From: Gonatopus flavifemur | Lineage: Eukaryota; Arthropoda; Insecta; Hymenoptera; Dryinidae | Reading direction: 5' to 3' | Assembly (NCBI GenBank): GCA_018340375.1 | Contig: JAFFJZ010000010.1 | Span: forward strand, 2,728,001-2,792,000 | Length of the DNA stretch: 64,000 nt | Shown here: piece after piece, positions 42,301 to 49,246 of the stretch | Layout of the letters: the number at the start of each line of letters is the position of its first letter | Position numbering within the stretch: position 1 is the stretch's first letter | The notes under the pieces: model-generated | Databases searched by the model: none | Seen by the model: the letters and a program-made list of their open reading frames with translations, nothing else | What the model was told of the DNA's origin: nothing | Made by a program: the position numbers and the translations under genes

Positions 42301-42459
42301 GACGAGGCTAATGCCGTAGAACGTGGTCAACTAGTCCGTAGTAAAGTGTCACGGAGTAGTGAGGGACAAATAATTGGAAGTCATGCCGTTGTGAGATCCG
42401 CTTACGATGCGCTTGCTCTCATAATTGTGTCGATAATCATTGGTGCCACCTTCAGGTGA
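21146..42459 (+). CDS. DBH-like / MOXD1-like copper monooxygenase (3' six exons, 5' end missing)
   Basis: Six exons join in frame: 21146-21340, 25062-25148, 29365-29547, 39518-39970, 40480-40673 and 41973-42459. All have AG acceptors and GT donors, giving 532 visible residues. Order: end of a DOMON domain (residues 1 to about 50), N-terminal Cu2 monooxygenase domain (about 66-190), C-terminal Cu2 monooxygenase domain (about 190-370), an acidic linker, and a hydrophobic C-terminal tail. Family members hydroxylate a substrate with O2 and ascorbate at two copper sites in the secretory pathway. The CuH ligands are present (His90-His91 in KHHVI, His181 in ETHY), as is the CuM pair (His260, His262 in MHTHK). 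The CuM methionine, however, is Thr335. Signal peptide and early DOMON exons were not found in the window. MOXD1/olf413-type is favoured over tyramine beta-hydroxylase because of the membrane-type tail. The exact orthologue is uncertain. Confidence 0.93.
22560..22765. repeat. G+C-rich patch in intron 1 of the monooxygenase
   Basis: About 200 bases with clearly higher G+C than the surrounding intron, including CTGCGGCTAAACGCGCTGAG and GCACTAGCGGTTAACGAC. It has no matching splice sites and no recognised protein. It may be part of an inserted repeat, but no partner copy was seen in the window. Confidence 0.25.
25062..25148 (+). CDS. Monooxygenase exon: first CuH histidine pair
   Basis: 29 codons, phase 0, acceptor ATTTCAG and donor GTAAGT. 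It encodes the start of the N-terminal copper domain: VPLPTDKNTVLWCQV, then KMPNIIRKHHVIK. The HH pair corresponds to two of the three CuH ligands in this family. The Cys in WCQ is the usual disulfide partner. Confidence 0.92.
27856..28107. mobile_element. 252-bp MITE in monooxygenase intron 3
   Basis: This lies in the visible intron 25149-29364. The left end CACTGAGAGAAGAGTTTATT is the complement of the right end AATAAACTCTTCTCTCAGTG. Inner parts TACGGCGAAATA and TATTTCGCCGTA also pair. The interior is built from TTTATTAA-type words and is non-coding. Confidence 0.8.
29365..29547 (+). CDS. Monooxygenase exon: LHHMTLYEC segment
   Basis: 61 codons, phase 0, acceptor TTTTCCAG and donor GTAAGT. 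It contains YLHHMTLYEC, the family HHMxxxxC signature, then CYQPDQPALQC and IAAIWSVGSE, which match the CxxW..WAVG region of DBH-type enzymes. Cysteines at the expected places support normal disulfide pairing. Confidence 0.93.
29647..29877. mobile_element. 231-bp MITE with TACACTGTAAAAAA ends
   Basis: It begins TACACTGTAAAAAAT and ends ATTTTTTACAGTGTA, exact complements over about 15 bases. The same end type opens the repeats at 6190 and 31127, so these may be related. It sits about 100 bases behind the splice donor at 29548 and does not touch coding sequence. Confidence 0.7.
29878..31126. other. Intron sequence of the monooxygenase, nothing recognised
   Basis: Non-coding A+T-rich intron. 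A short patch at 30355-30440 has repeated GAACGT/ACGTTC words like those in the element at 62981-63443. No exon was found. Confidence 0.45.
31127..31325. repeat. Short copy of the 6190-7258 repeat family
   Basis: It starts GCACTGTTAAAAAAAACTGG and ends TTGCTTCCAGTACGGCACTGG, matching the corresponding ends of the longer copy. The interior has the same TTTTCCGGTAC and TTTTCAG words. It is non-coding and lies in the large intron before the 39518 exon. Confidence 0.55.
31370..31566. mobile_element. About 200-bp inverted-repeat element, copy 1
   Basis: ATCGTTTGTTGAAACGAATTA at the left and TAAACGATTCAAACTC at the right are approximate complements. A second copy lies at 58674-58876, with shared inner text CAAATAAC.ATGATTCATCAG and TTTTGTGA. 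Isolated ends of the same type are seen near 27340-27365 and 47440-47470. Confidence 0.55.
32821..33075. mobile_element. 255-bp G+C-rich near-perfect palindrome
   Basis: The left arm (32821-32945) and right arm (32953-33075) are reverse complements with only a few differences. Examples are CACACGATGCGGGCCATTGA/TCAATGGCCCGCATCGTGTG and AGCTCAAGCGATCGGACT/AGTCCGATCGCTTGAGCT. The central loop is only a few bases. Because of the symmetry, both strands carry almost the same frame; these are artefacts, not genes. G+C content is far above the flanks. Confidence 0.85.
33076..35440. other. Intron sequence, nothing recognised
   Basis: The segment 33311-33640 is a little richer in G+C and open on both strands, but its frames show no recognisable domain and lack convincing splice sites. 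The rest is A+T-rich intron. Confidence 0.4.
35447..35472. repeat. (TA)n microsatellite
   Basis: Uninterrupted run of about a dozen AT dinucleotides inside the monooxygenase intron. Confidence 0.8.
35589..35676. mobile_element. About 90-bp member of the AGATAGCACA-ended family
   Basis: It starts CCAAGATGGCACAAGAATTCT and ends AGAACTCTCGTGCTATCTGA. The copy at 49157-49246 has the same layout, with GCACAAGAGTTCTAA at one end and TTAGAACTCTAGTACTATCT at the other and similar internal GGCTCATAATGAATGCAAT / GGATTCATTATGAGCTC text. Confidence 0.6.
35980..36165. mobile_element. Inverted-repeat element (AGTTGCAGCAACT ends)
   Basis: ATAGTTGCAGCAACTATTTA with CAGGACAAGTATCACGT on the left faces ACGTGATACTTGTCCTG and AGTAGTTGCAGCAACTATTT on the right. 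The core has TTAGTTAG words in both senses. Non-coding. Confidence 0.7.
36216..36459. mobile_element. Inverted-repeat element (GTCCTCTCTCCATAAAATA arms)
   Basis: TTTATTTGTCCTCTCTCCAT at 36251 is mirrored by ATGGAGAGAGGACAAATAAA at 36425. The outer edges CACTGAAAAG.AAATTT and AAATATTTTTCCCAGTG also roughly pair. Non-coding. Confidence 0.65.
36528..36686. mobile_element. 159-bp MITE (CTGAGGGAAAAA ends)
   Basis: CTGAGGGAAAAAAGTCATTG at the left and CAATAACATTTTTCCCTCAG at the right are complements with few differences. ATCCAATGGTATCT and AGATACCATTGGAT pair further in. Non-coding. Confidence 0.75.
37016..37118. repeat. A+T-rich dispersed repeat (ATTATATATAATT family), copy 1
   Basis: GGAAAATGTTTTAAAATTAT through GGAAATTTTTCC, with several ATTATATATAA cores. 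Relatives lie at 49984-50065 and 62733-62828. Each has the core flanked by GAAAATTTT-type arms in opposite orientation. Confidence 0.45.
38580..38632. repeat. Hairpin with 20-bp arms
   Basis: AAATTTGATTGATTCAAC is followed after about 15 bases by GTTGAATCAATCAAATTT. It could be the remnant of a palindromic element; no function is implied. Confidence 0.5.
38838..39059 (-). mobile_element. 222-bp element of the CCCTAACAGCAAA family, reverse copy
   Basis: Read on the minus strand it begins CCCTAACAGCAAAATGCTGA and ends GCAACTTTTGTTGTGTGGG. The plus-strand copy at 45449-45720 shares the internal words GCAGGGACGTTGCGTCGCC, TGTAAATCTAGGATTT and GAGTTGTTATCGT. That copy has about 50 more bases near its end. 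The copy here lies 458 bases before the 39518 exon. Confidence 0.75.
39518..39970 (+). CDS. Monooxygenase exon: third CuH His and CuM His pair
   Basis: 151 codons, phase 0, acceptor TTCACAG and donor GTAAGT after TAT CCT. The order is GFNYPPEAGYALD, YYMLETHYTN (third CuH histidine), RTHDAGILSVG, HIIPPGQ, SEGHC, FAVIMHTHKLGRKV (CuM histidine pair), and NYDPNYQEYRRLE. All are in the arrangement seen in DBH and MOXD1. An overlapping frame in another phase across 39237-39644 is a shadow. Confidence 0.95.
40480..40673 (+). CDS. Monooxygenase exon carrying the altered CuM ligand (Thr335)
   Basis: 64 codons plus two bases, acceptor TTTCCAG and donor GTAAGT. GDHLIAECTYSSESR, ITLGGLTTGEETC and YYPRIELSLC align without gaps to the DBH segment GD.L..SCTYNTEDR, VGGFG.LEEMC and YYPQ..LELC. 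The Met of EEMC, the CuM ligand in DBH and PHM, is Thr here (codon ACG at 40564-40566). Confidence 0.93.
41973..42459 (+). CDS. Monooxygenase last exon: C-terminal region with hydrophobic tail
   Basis: 161 codons after a shared Gln codon, acceptor TTATTGCAG, ending in TGA at 42457-42459. It contains LEERLRSYDWETSF, FKPLCWNSKG, a segment dense in Asp/Glu/Ser (around DSDESDE), and a final hydrophobic run ALALIIVSIIIGATF that stops at the very C-terminus. Such an ending fits a GPI-attachment signal or a tail anchor, so the enzyme is probably membrane-tethered rather than freely secreted (inference). Confidence 0.9.
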
Positions 42460-44071
42460 ACAGAAATTTCCATTTATTTTTGCTATTTATGAAACTTGAT
42501 AACAAACGTCGACACAGGATTCCTCCCTCGAATCACACACTTCAACGGTTCATCGCTAAATTTTGTCGTTTTGATGAAAGAGAGAGAGAAAGAGAGTGAG
42601 AGAGATGTTTCGATAAACATCTGTTTTCATTATTTTTTAACGGTGACCAGCGAATGTTGTTTTGTTGAACGAAGCTTCGTGCTTTTTTTTATATATTTTC
42701 ATACTTGTATCCAAAGGGATGAAAGTCGGTTGCATCACAGGTCGGCTTGCATTGGAGTTTTAAATTGCAAAGTGCTATTGTGCAATTCAGATTTATCGAG
42801 ATTGAAATATGAGGAGAATGAATCCAAAATTATTCGCATTGAGTTGACGATGAGCAGAATTGTTACAAGTATTCATGGAAATCACTATGTGTAAAGTATG
42901 AAATGATATTCCGTCACTTTTTGTAAATGTAAATTTGAAATGATTGTTCATAGTTTCAATGTAGATCTGTGATATGCACTTTTGACTTGAATTGGGAATT
43001 GTATATTTCAGTGTTCTATCACCTTCAGTCGATATATTATGTATATTAATATGAATTCGTGTCCAACATAGGCATATAAACATTGGTTGATTTACAAGAA
43101 TAGAGCTAGTGATTGGGTTTAGGTGACTCTCATTAATAATATATCGTTCATTGTCAATTGAATTGATTTATGAATCAAACTCATTGAAGATCCCAAACGG
43201 ATGTGACTTGACCAACGTTTATATACACACTCAAATCAAGGTGCCTTAACTCTAAAAGATTACCTCATTATAATTCCTACCGTTTGAAGTTTGTCATTTT
43301 ATGATCATACTCGAGACATACTCGAAATCTCTTGATTAGATCAAGGAATTGCTTTCAGAAAAATATATTTTCTGAAAATTCAAAAAAGTTGTTTGGGATA
43401 CATCCTACTTCTTTTGCATAAAATTATTAAATTCTAGCAATTGCATAGTATTATGTTCTTTTAATTAATAAAAAATTGAACTGGCAGTTAAAAAAAGAAC
43501 AATCTATATAGTCATATGAATACTCAAAATTATCTAAACTCGATTTTGATGGTAGGAAAATATGATGTTATCTTATACGGTTAAGTAATCTTGTACTGAA
43601 ATGACTCTCTTTGTACTATTCTGTACAGCTAGTTAAATAATATTATTGTTCACATTGTATGCATTCCATACAATTCATTATGGATGCAATTTATATGATA
43701 TTGTTATTTATTTTTATTTAATGCAAAAAAGGAATTGTTATTGGCAATTTTTCACTGTTATACTTAATTAAGGATATAAATAACACTATAATTATTTTAT
43801 TATTTTAGTTCAGAATTGCATTTAGATTAAATTTTCAAATAAAATACTTACCACTGCATGCTCAAGAGGACACAAACCTTCAGGAAAATTCAAACGTTCA
43901 GGTACGTTCAGTTAAGATTTGTGTTCTTTTGAGGATGAACTCACTGTAAATAAATTCTGTATTCGATACAAAAAATAAATACTCATTTGATGAGTTGGTT
44001 TTTAAATCGATAGCAATCTCAACATTTTCTGTACCAAATAAACGAATAGACCTGTGGAAATTGCAGTTGCC
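42460..44071. other. Downstream region of the monooxygenase, probable 3' UTR then intergenic
   Basis: No coding content was recognised after the stop at 42459. A GA-rich microsatellite lies at about 42579-42606. Open frames at 42496-42894 (plus) and 42793-43083 (minus) show no domain and are likely chance frames in the 3' UTR. No poly(A) signal stood out clearly. Confidence 0.45.
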
Positions 44072-44072
44072 G

Positions 44073-44213
44073 ACAGTGGTGGACTGAGAATTTCTATATC
44101 TTTCTCCAATATATGCGAAATAAAGGACAAAAAGCCGGGGAGATCTCCTGCTTCTTATCCTTTTTTTTTCGCGCGAGTTGAAGAAGGACAAATATATTCT
44201 CAGTCCGCCACTA
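44073..44213. mobile_element. About 140-bp MITE (ACAGTGGTGGACTGAGAA ends)
   Basis: ACAGTGGTGGACTGAGAATTT at the left and ATTCTCAGTCCGCCACTAT at the right are imperfect complements. Inner parts AAAGGACAAAAAG and CTTATCCTTTTT pair as well. Non-coding. Confidence 0.6.
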
Positions 44214-44316
44214 TGGTTGCTGAAGAACATTCAAAAGAATTGATACTTTGAATTGTTCGGTATGTGCAGTGCACGAAACAAGTCTGATAACAACTTGGCA
44301 ATAATTCGTTACCACG

Positions 44317-44531
44317 CGAGAAAAATAATTTAGCTGCAACAGCTGAGTAGCTAGCGCGAACACGGACAGCCATTAAATTAGTTCCTGCAGCTAAATTTCA
44401 GCTGTTACCGCAAATAAATTCACTACAAATGCAAATTTTTTTGCTGTAACGGCTAAAATTTAGCTGCAGGAGCCAATTTAATGGCTGTCCGTGTCCGTGC
44501 TAGCTACTTAGCTGCTATTTTTTCCCTGCAG
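44317..44531. mobile_element. 215-bp foldback element
   Basis: The left arm contains ATTTAGCTGCAACAGCTGAG, GTAGCTAGCGCGAACACGGA and CAGCCATTAAATT. The right arm has AATTTAATGGCTG, TCCGTGTCCGTGCTAGCTAC and TTAGCTGCTATTTTTTCCCTG. The arms are about 95 bases each with a short A+T-rich loop. Confidence 0.75.
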
Positions 44532-44872
44532 ATTTGTTGCGCGCAATGTACATGGATCTAGCGCATGATCGGTTTTGGATCACCATGATCCAGATATTCA
44601 GCAATCTTATCGAAGGAATTGAATGAATCTTGAATACGTGAAAGTACGTCACTCCAATCCAAAGGAATTGAGAATTATTATTGACTGTACAGATCATATA
44701 AAAATATTTCAGGAGAATAGTCCGTAAAATCTTTATGTGCAAATTTCATGATGAGCGAATGTTGATTTGAGAGTAAATTTAATCAATCTTTCCCCTTTCT
44801 GGATTACTTGAATATATACTATAATGACATTCTGGAAAACTGTTTAACATGTGTTTCATAATTTCTTATTCG

Positions 44873-44944
44873 TCCCTGATAAAAATTGCCCTGAGATTCG
44901 AATGAAAGATTTTATCCGTTTCTAGCGGCAATTTTTATCAGGGA
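44873..44944. mobile_element. 72-bp MITE (TCCCTGATAAAAATTGCC ends)
   Basis: The left end TCCCTGATAAAAATTGCC and right end GGCAATTTTTATCAGGGA are perfect complements over 18 bases with a 36-base interior. It is a minimal non-coding inverted-repeat element. Confidence 0.75.
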
Positions 44945-45423
44945 TATCTTATAAATTTCATGTAGAGAATTTGATTTTTCAAAATCCTGAACTATGATAT
45001 TCCACTGAGCAATTATCGATTGTGAATATTTATGAGAGAAATGATGCCGACCTCCTTTGAAATTTTGCTTTCAATTGAATGAATTCTCAAACAACGCATG
45101 GCTTGGTAAGTATTACAGAAGTTACATTTAAAGTCCTTTTGTGAAGGGGGATTGATTGTTTCATCAAACTCGACCCTGTTGCGAATATTTTAATGTAACA
45201 AGGACTTGAAAATGTAAATTTTGTGATACTTTGGGGTTAAATAATTCCTAATAGGACTCATTCTTTATTGCAAACAAAACAATTACATTGGAATAACTGT
45301 GCTGTATGCTGCCACGAACATGACTACCCCAGCTAGCAAAATCAAGGCAGCGCTTCTAGCTGCTTCTAGCAACGTCGCTACCATCCACTTATACATCCAA
45401 AAACGTCTTTTACATACATCGGT

Positions 45424-45796
45424 ACAGCACTACCACCGATCGCTTCTCCCCTAACAGCAAAGTGCTGAACAAATATGCAGCAAATTGTTGAAAACGTACA
45501 ACAACAGTTTGAAGCAATTTGCAGGGACGTTGCGTCGCCAAATGTGTAACAACTATGCTGTAAATCTAGGATTTTAGCTTGAGTTGTTATCGTATTGCTG
45601 GAAAGTTGCTTGGTTTCATGAAACTCTCAATCACATGCGTAGCAAATTCCCCAGCAACTTTACGGAAACTTGATGAACAACTTAAGAGCAACGATTGCAC
45701 AGCAACTTTTGTTGTATGGGTCCGTTCCTTCACCTTCTATCCACGTCGCTTCCACGGAGATGCGACGTGGAAACGGTGGTCGTACTGTTAGGACAG
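45424..45796. mobile_element. Nested element, level 2 (ACAGCACTACCACCG ends)
   Basis: The left end ACAGCACTACCACCG is mirrored by CGGTGGTCGTACTGTTAGG at the right. The intact host copy at 11985 lacks this block. GTAC occurs at both edges and may be the target duplication (inference). Words such as CGGAGATGCGACGT near its right end return in the elements at 60774-60838 and 61126-61236. It is itself interrupted by 45449-45720. Confidence 0.55.
45449..45720 (+). mobile_element. Nested element, level 3 (CCCTAACAGCAAA family)
   Basis: It begins CCCTAACAGCAAAGTGCTGA and ends GCAACTTTTGTTGTATGGG. It is the forward relative of the element at 38838-39059. It lies wholly within the 45424-45796 element, making this the innermost layer. 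It is non-coding; an open frame across it on the plus strand is accidental. Confidence 0.65.
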
Positions 45797-45949
45797 TACT
45801 TGATGGAAATGGGAGCGACTTGGTATAGCATTTCACTAGAAGCGCTACTCGGTAGTAATCCCTGTTAATATCCCCATTATACATATGCTATGGTATAAGC
45901 AGTGCCAAAATCCTGGGAATGCTACTTCTTTGCTACCGTGGCATTGCTA

Positions 45950-46057
45950 CCCTTAGGGAAATTTACTCCATTTTGGCCAAAACACTTCATCCTTCGCCAA
46001 TTTTTTGGAGAAAGGACGAAGCGTTTTGATCGAAATGTCGTAAATTGTCCTGAGGGT
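45950..46057. mobile_element. 108-bp palindrome inside the composite element
   Basis: CCCTTAGGGAAATTTACTCC, then CCAAAACACTTCATCCTT on the left, face AAGGACGAAGCGTTTTGATC and TAAATTGTCCTGAGGG on the right. One arm of similar text (CCTCAGGAGAATTTACTTC, GAAACGCGTC) stands alone near 32664-32700. Confidence 0.6.
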
Positions 46058-46217
46058 AGTAGCATAAACACAAATTGAGGAGCGCTTTGCTGGCCGGGAC
46101 AGCAAGAGCATCATAAAATAACAGCGTCTATACATTCCATGAATGTATATTGTAAAATGCCCACAGTGTTGATTTTCATTTAATCTGAATGCAATTTCTA
46201 TGTTTGCAAATATCATC

Positions 46218-46325
46218 CCCAGTAACACAGAATTTACAAGGCATGCTGAGAATATTCATGCATAGGAAATTCAATACGTTGAGAAGATTCGCAGTACATG
46301 CTATGGACATTCGTGTGTTACTTGG
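46218..46325. mobile_element. 108-bp MITE, AGTAACACAG-ended family
   Basis: The left end CCCCAGTAACACAGAAT and right end CGTGTGTTACTTGG are imperfect complements. The interior has GAATATTC and GAGAA words shared with the copies at 47724, 48738, 59414 and 60692. Confidence 0.6.
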
Positions 46326-47723
46326 CATAATTTGTCAGCTCAAATAATTTGTACAGAAATACAACTAAGTTGTTATGCACATAAGTCGATGAGGTTGAGT
46401 CATTCAACGCGATCGATCGATCCATGTATATTAAACCCACTTAGTCACAACTTAATAACGGTAAAAAATATGAGTCATGAACTGAAATGCTCCAATATAA
46501 GATTGTGGAATAATTAAAAATGAACTATTAACTCCTTATACCATTGCTTTATACGATTAACAAAAAAAGTATATTGATTCGGAGAGAAAATCTTGATGTC
46601 GCGATTTAGGAGTATAAACAAGAACTGATGAGGGATTTCGTAATCTTGATGTTTTGATGAAAAGAAGGGAAAAAATCACAAAAAAAAACACGAAAAAGAT
46701 AATCATGTTTAAGATATCGATTTTCACTATGTCCATTTGCTACAGATATTTATATCTTCAACTAAAACCATAGGCGTTAATGAAAATAAATCACCTTTGT
46801 CGTAAACTGAGTGAAATTATTTTATCGTTTTATGAAATTTACGGAAACTTTTGCAAGCATGTTAACATTGCATTGTAATCACAAATACTGACAATGATCA
46901 CAAAAAAGAGAATATTCTTACTATTCTCTATTTTTATAATAGTGAATAAGATGTTCTTAAAAATCATTAAAATTATAAACCGAAATTTCAATTTCCATAT
47001 AATTCTTTTTCTTGGAATTATGATGTTTTTTTTATTCCAGAATATTGTACAGACTTGAAAGGACAATTCGTGAAACCTTTTGTATCGATTAATATCAATT
47101 TTCTCTTTGTTTTCAATAAAAAATCGTAACGTTCAACGTAAAAGATTAATATAAACACACACGTAATAGATTTTTATGTACAACTTCACCATAAGTTGAT
47201 AAATTCGTGCCATAGACGATCTATGTGTGTAGAGACTTATAGAATAGTCTATTGGCTGTTTTAGCGAGAAGCTCAGGACTCGATATATGCAAATAAATAA
47301 ACAAAAATTCGCACTGATTGATATGAATGAATGGAATATGAATTGAAGTAAGCGAGCCGATATAATTTCAGCGGTTACAAAACCGAAATATGTAACTTGG
47401 ATGACAAAAATATCAATACTTAAATCTTTGAATGGTGTATTGTTGAAGTTTAAATCGTTTGTTGAAACAAAATCTGATCTCAGGATGGAAGCATTTAATA
47501 CCTAGGTGGAAATTTTTGTATGAACGGAATTCCCGAATTGGCATGTGAATTCAAATTTTCGCCCAGGACCACTCGGATTTCTGTTGAGAACTGTTCAGGT
47601 TTCTGCCTGACAGAAACTCGAATAGTCCCATCAGGAAAAAGCCTGACGGAGAACCCGAGTGACGAATTTGGGAATTCTGTCCATCTGGAAATTTTTAGCT
47701 GGATATGATGTGTCATGAACACT

Positions 47724-47826
47724 CCCTAGTAACACAGAATATTCATAAAACGTTCTGAGAATGTTTATAAGCATATTCAAGTTTTTATGCACATCCATAG
47801 AATGTTCTTCATATATTGGTGTTACT
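47724..47826. mobile_element. 103-bp MITE, AGTAACACAG-ended family
   Basis: The left end CCCTAGTAACACAGAATATTC and the right end GGTGTTACTG pair only at the tips. GTTCTGAGAATG and ATAGAATGTTCTTC inside resemble the other family members. Confidence 0.55.
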
Positions 47827-48737
47827 GTAGCAAACTTTACGTTTCCAAGTGGAAAAAACAATGAGAAATTATAAACTTTTGCATCCTTGACTATTGATAT
47901 GCTAACTATTGATTATCAGTGCAATTTAATAACACAGATTCAACTTTCAAGGATATCAAATAGTACGTTTTTGTGCTAAAGAAACGTAATTTTGTGTTCT
48001 CACTTATGCCTTTGGACATTATTATTCAAAATCAGCTGACGTTTTTTTCATTGTGAATTTTGCAAAAAATGTTTCTTATTCAACTATGAATCTGTAATAA
48101 CCATATCGTTTATAAAACACATGTCTCATTTTATAAATGGAAATTAGGAATGAGTAGGTGTAAGTAAATTTTTATCCACACATACTTTCTGTATATTTTT
48201 GTGTGCAATGTTTCAACTGATTTATCTTATCTCATACATTATAATTTTTCACGCCCAAGGGGACACCAGAGACGTAATGCTCACAAAATCATGATATCGG
48301 TACAATTAAATTCAATTGATCAATGATATTTTCATTGTAACAAAATACTTCTGAACAATCTAAGAAAGGATTATAGTAACGAATTTCTAGGCTTGATTGA
48401 TATCCTTTTGATATGTATAAACAGAGATAAAAGATACTTGAAGTAAAACAAATGGGTAGAAAACCTACTCATCCCTAAAATTTCACACATATTCTTCCAA
48501 TGAGAAGAGTAATCACCATATTTTTAGTCACAAATCAAATACATTGTATGGGAGAGAATTGAGGGGGCCTGGGATCTTCCAGTGATATGACCAGAACAAT
48601 CAGTAAAGTGTCACGAGCAAATGTTATTTATAATAGAATAATGATGTTATTCGTACTTTAGTCATAATAATCGCGATATTATACAGTACTAGGCAATAGT
48701 TTTTTATGAAGAATGAGTTTTTCTCATCGTTGTGATG
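47827..48737. other. Intergenic, nothing recognised
   Basis: A+T-rich, with no reading frame or inverted repeat of note. Confidence 0.45.
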
Positions 48738-48925
48738 CCCCAAGTAACACAAGAACTTCTCGAGAGAATGTGCAAATGAGACTATTTTGGATGAATTCTT
48801 CAAGATATTCTATGAAGGTGCATAGCATATAATTATTCAAAACAGTTTCATTTGGAAGTTCTAAGAATGTTCGTAGGATTCTCCAAACACGTCATTAGCA
48901 TTTTTAATCTCTTATGTTACTGGGG
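48738..48925. mobile_element. 188-bp MITE, AGTAACAC-ended family
   Basis: It starts CCCCAAGTAACACAAGAACTTC and ends TTATGTTACTGGGG. Internal TTCTCGAGAGAATG and GAATGTTCGTAGGATTCTCC agree with the family style. Non-coding. Confidence 0.6.
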
Positions 48926-49156
48926 CGTTTATTATAAATAACACAAGTCAAAACGAAACGAATTACGATATTGGGAACTGATCAATTCTATGTTTTTCTC
49001 CAATTTATCGATTGTTTTTCATCCTTGCTGAACCTGAGTAACGATTATGAAACACATTATAATATAAATATGAACCATATATTTTCACAGTCCTTCATCA
49101 CACTTCATCATAGTCTCATGCTTTGCACTCTTGAATTATTTGAGCAAGTAAATCCC

Positions 49157-49246
49157 TACTCAGATAGCACAAGAGTTCTAACAGAGTTCTTTCTGAATAC
49201 ATTGGATTCATTATGAGCTCTTTTAGAACTCTAGTACTATCTGGGT
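49157..49246. mobile_element. 90-bp MITE, AGATAGCACA-ended family
   Basis: ACTCAGATAGCACAAGAGTTC at the left and GAACTCTAGTACTATCTGGGT at the right are near-perfect complements. It is the sister of 35589-35676. Confidence 0.7.

Larger units (their letters stand above)
45328..46098. mobile_element. Second copy of the CCCAGCCAACAAA element, split by nested insertions
   Basis: It starts CCCAGCTAGCAAAATC and ends TTTGCTGGCCGGG. The left part (CAAGGCAGCGCTTCT, TACCATCCACTTATACA) and the part from GATGGAAATGGGAGCGACTT onward match the unbroken 315-bp copy at 11985-12299. About 370 bases between them (45424-45796) are foreign to it. A further palindrome at 45950-46057 is also absent from the intact copy. 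Confidence 0.75.

Noticed and set aside
42496..42894. 132-residue plus-strand frame after the monooxygenase stop
   Set aside because: Contains a GA microsatellite translation and no domain; likely 3' UTR.
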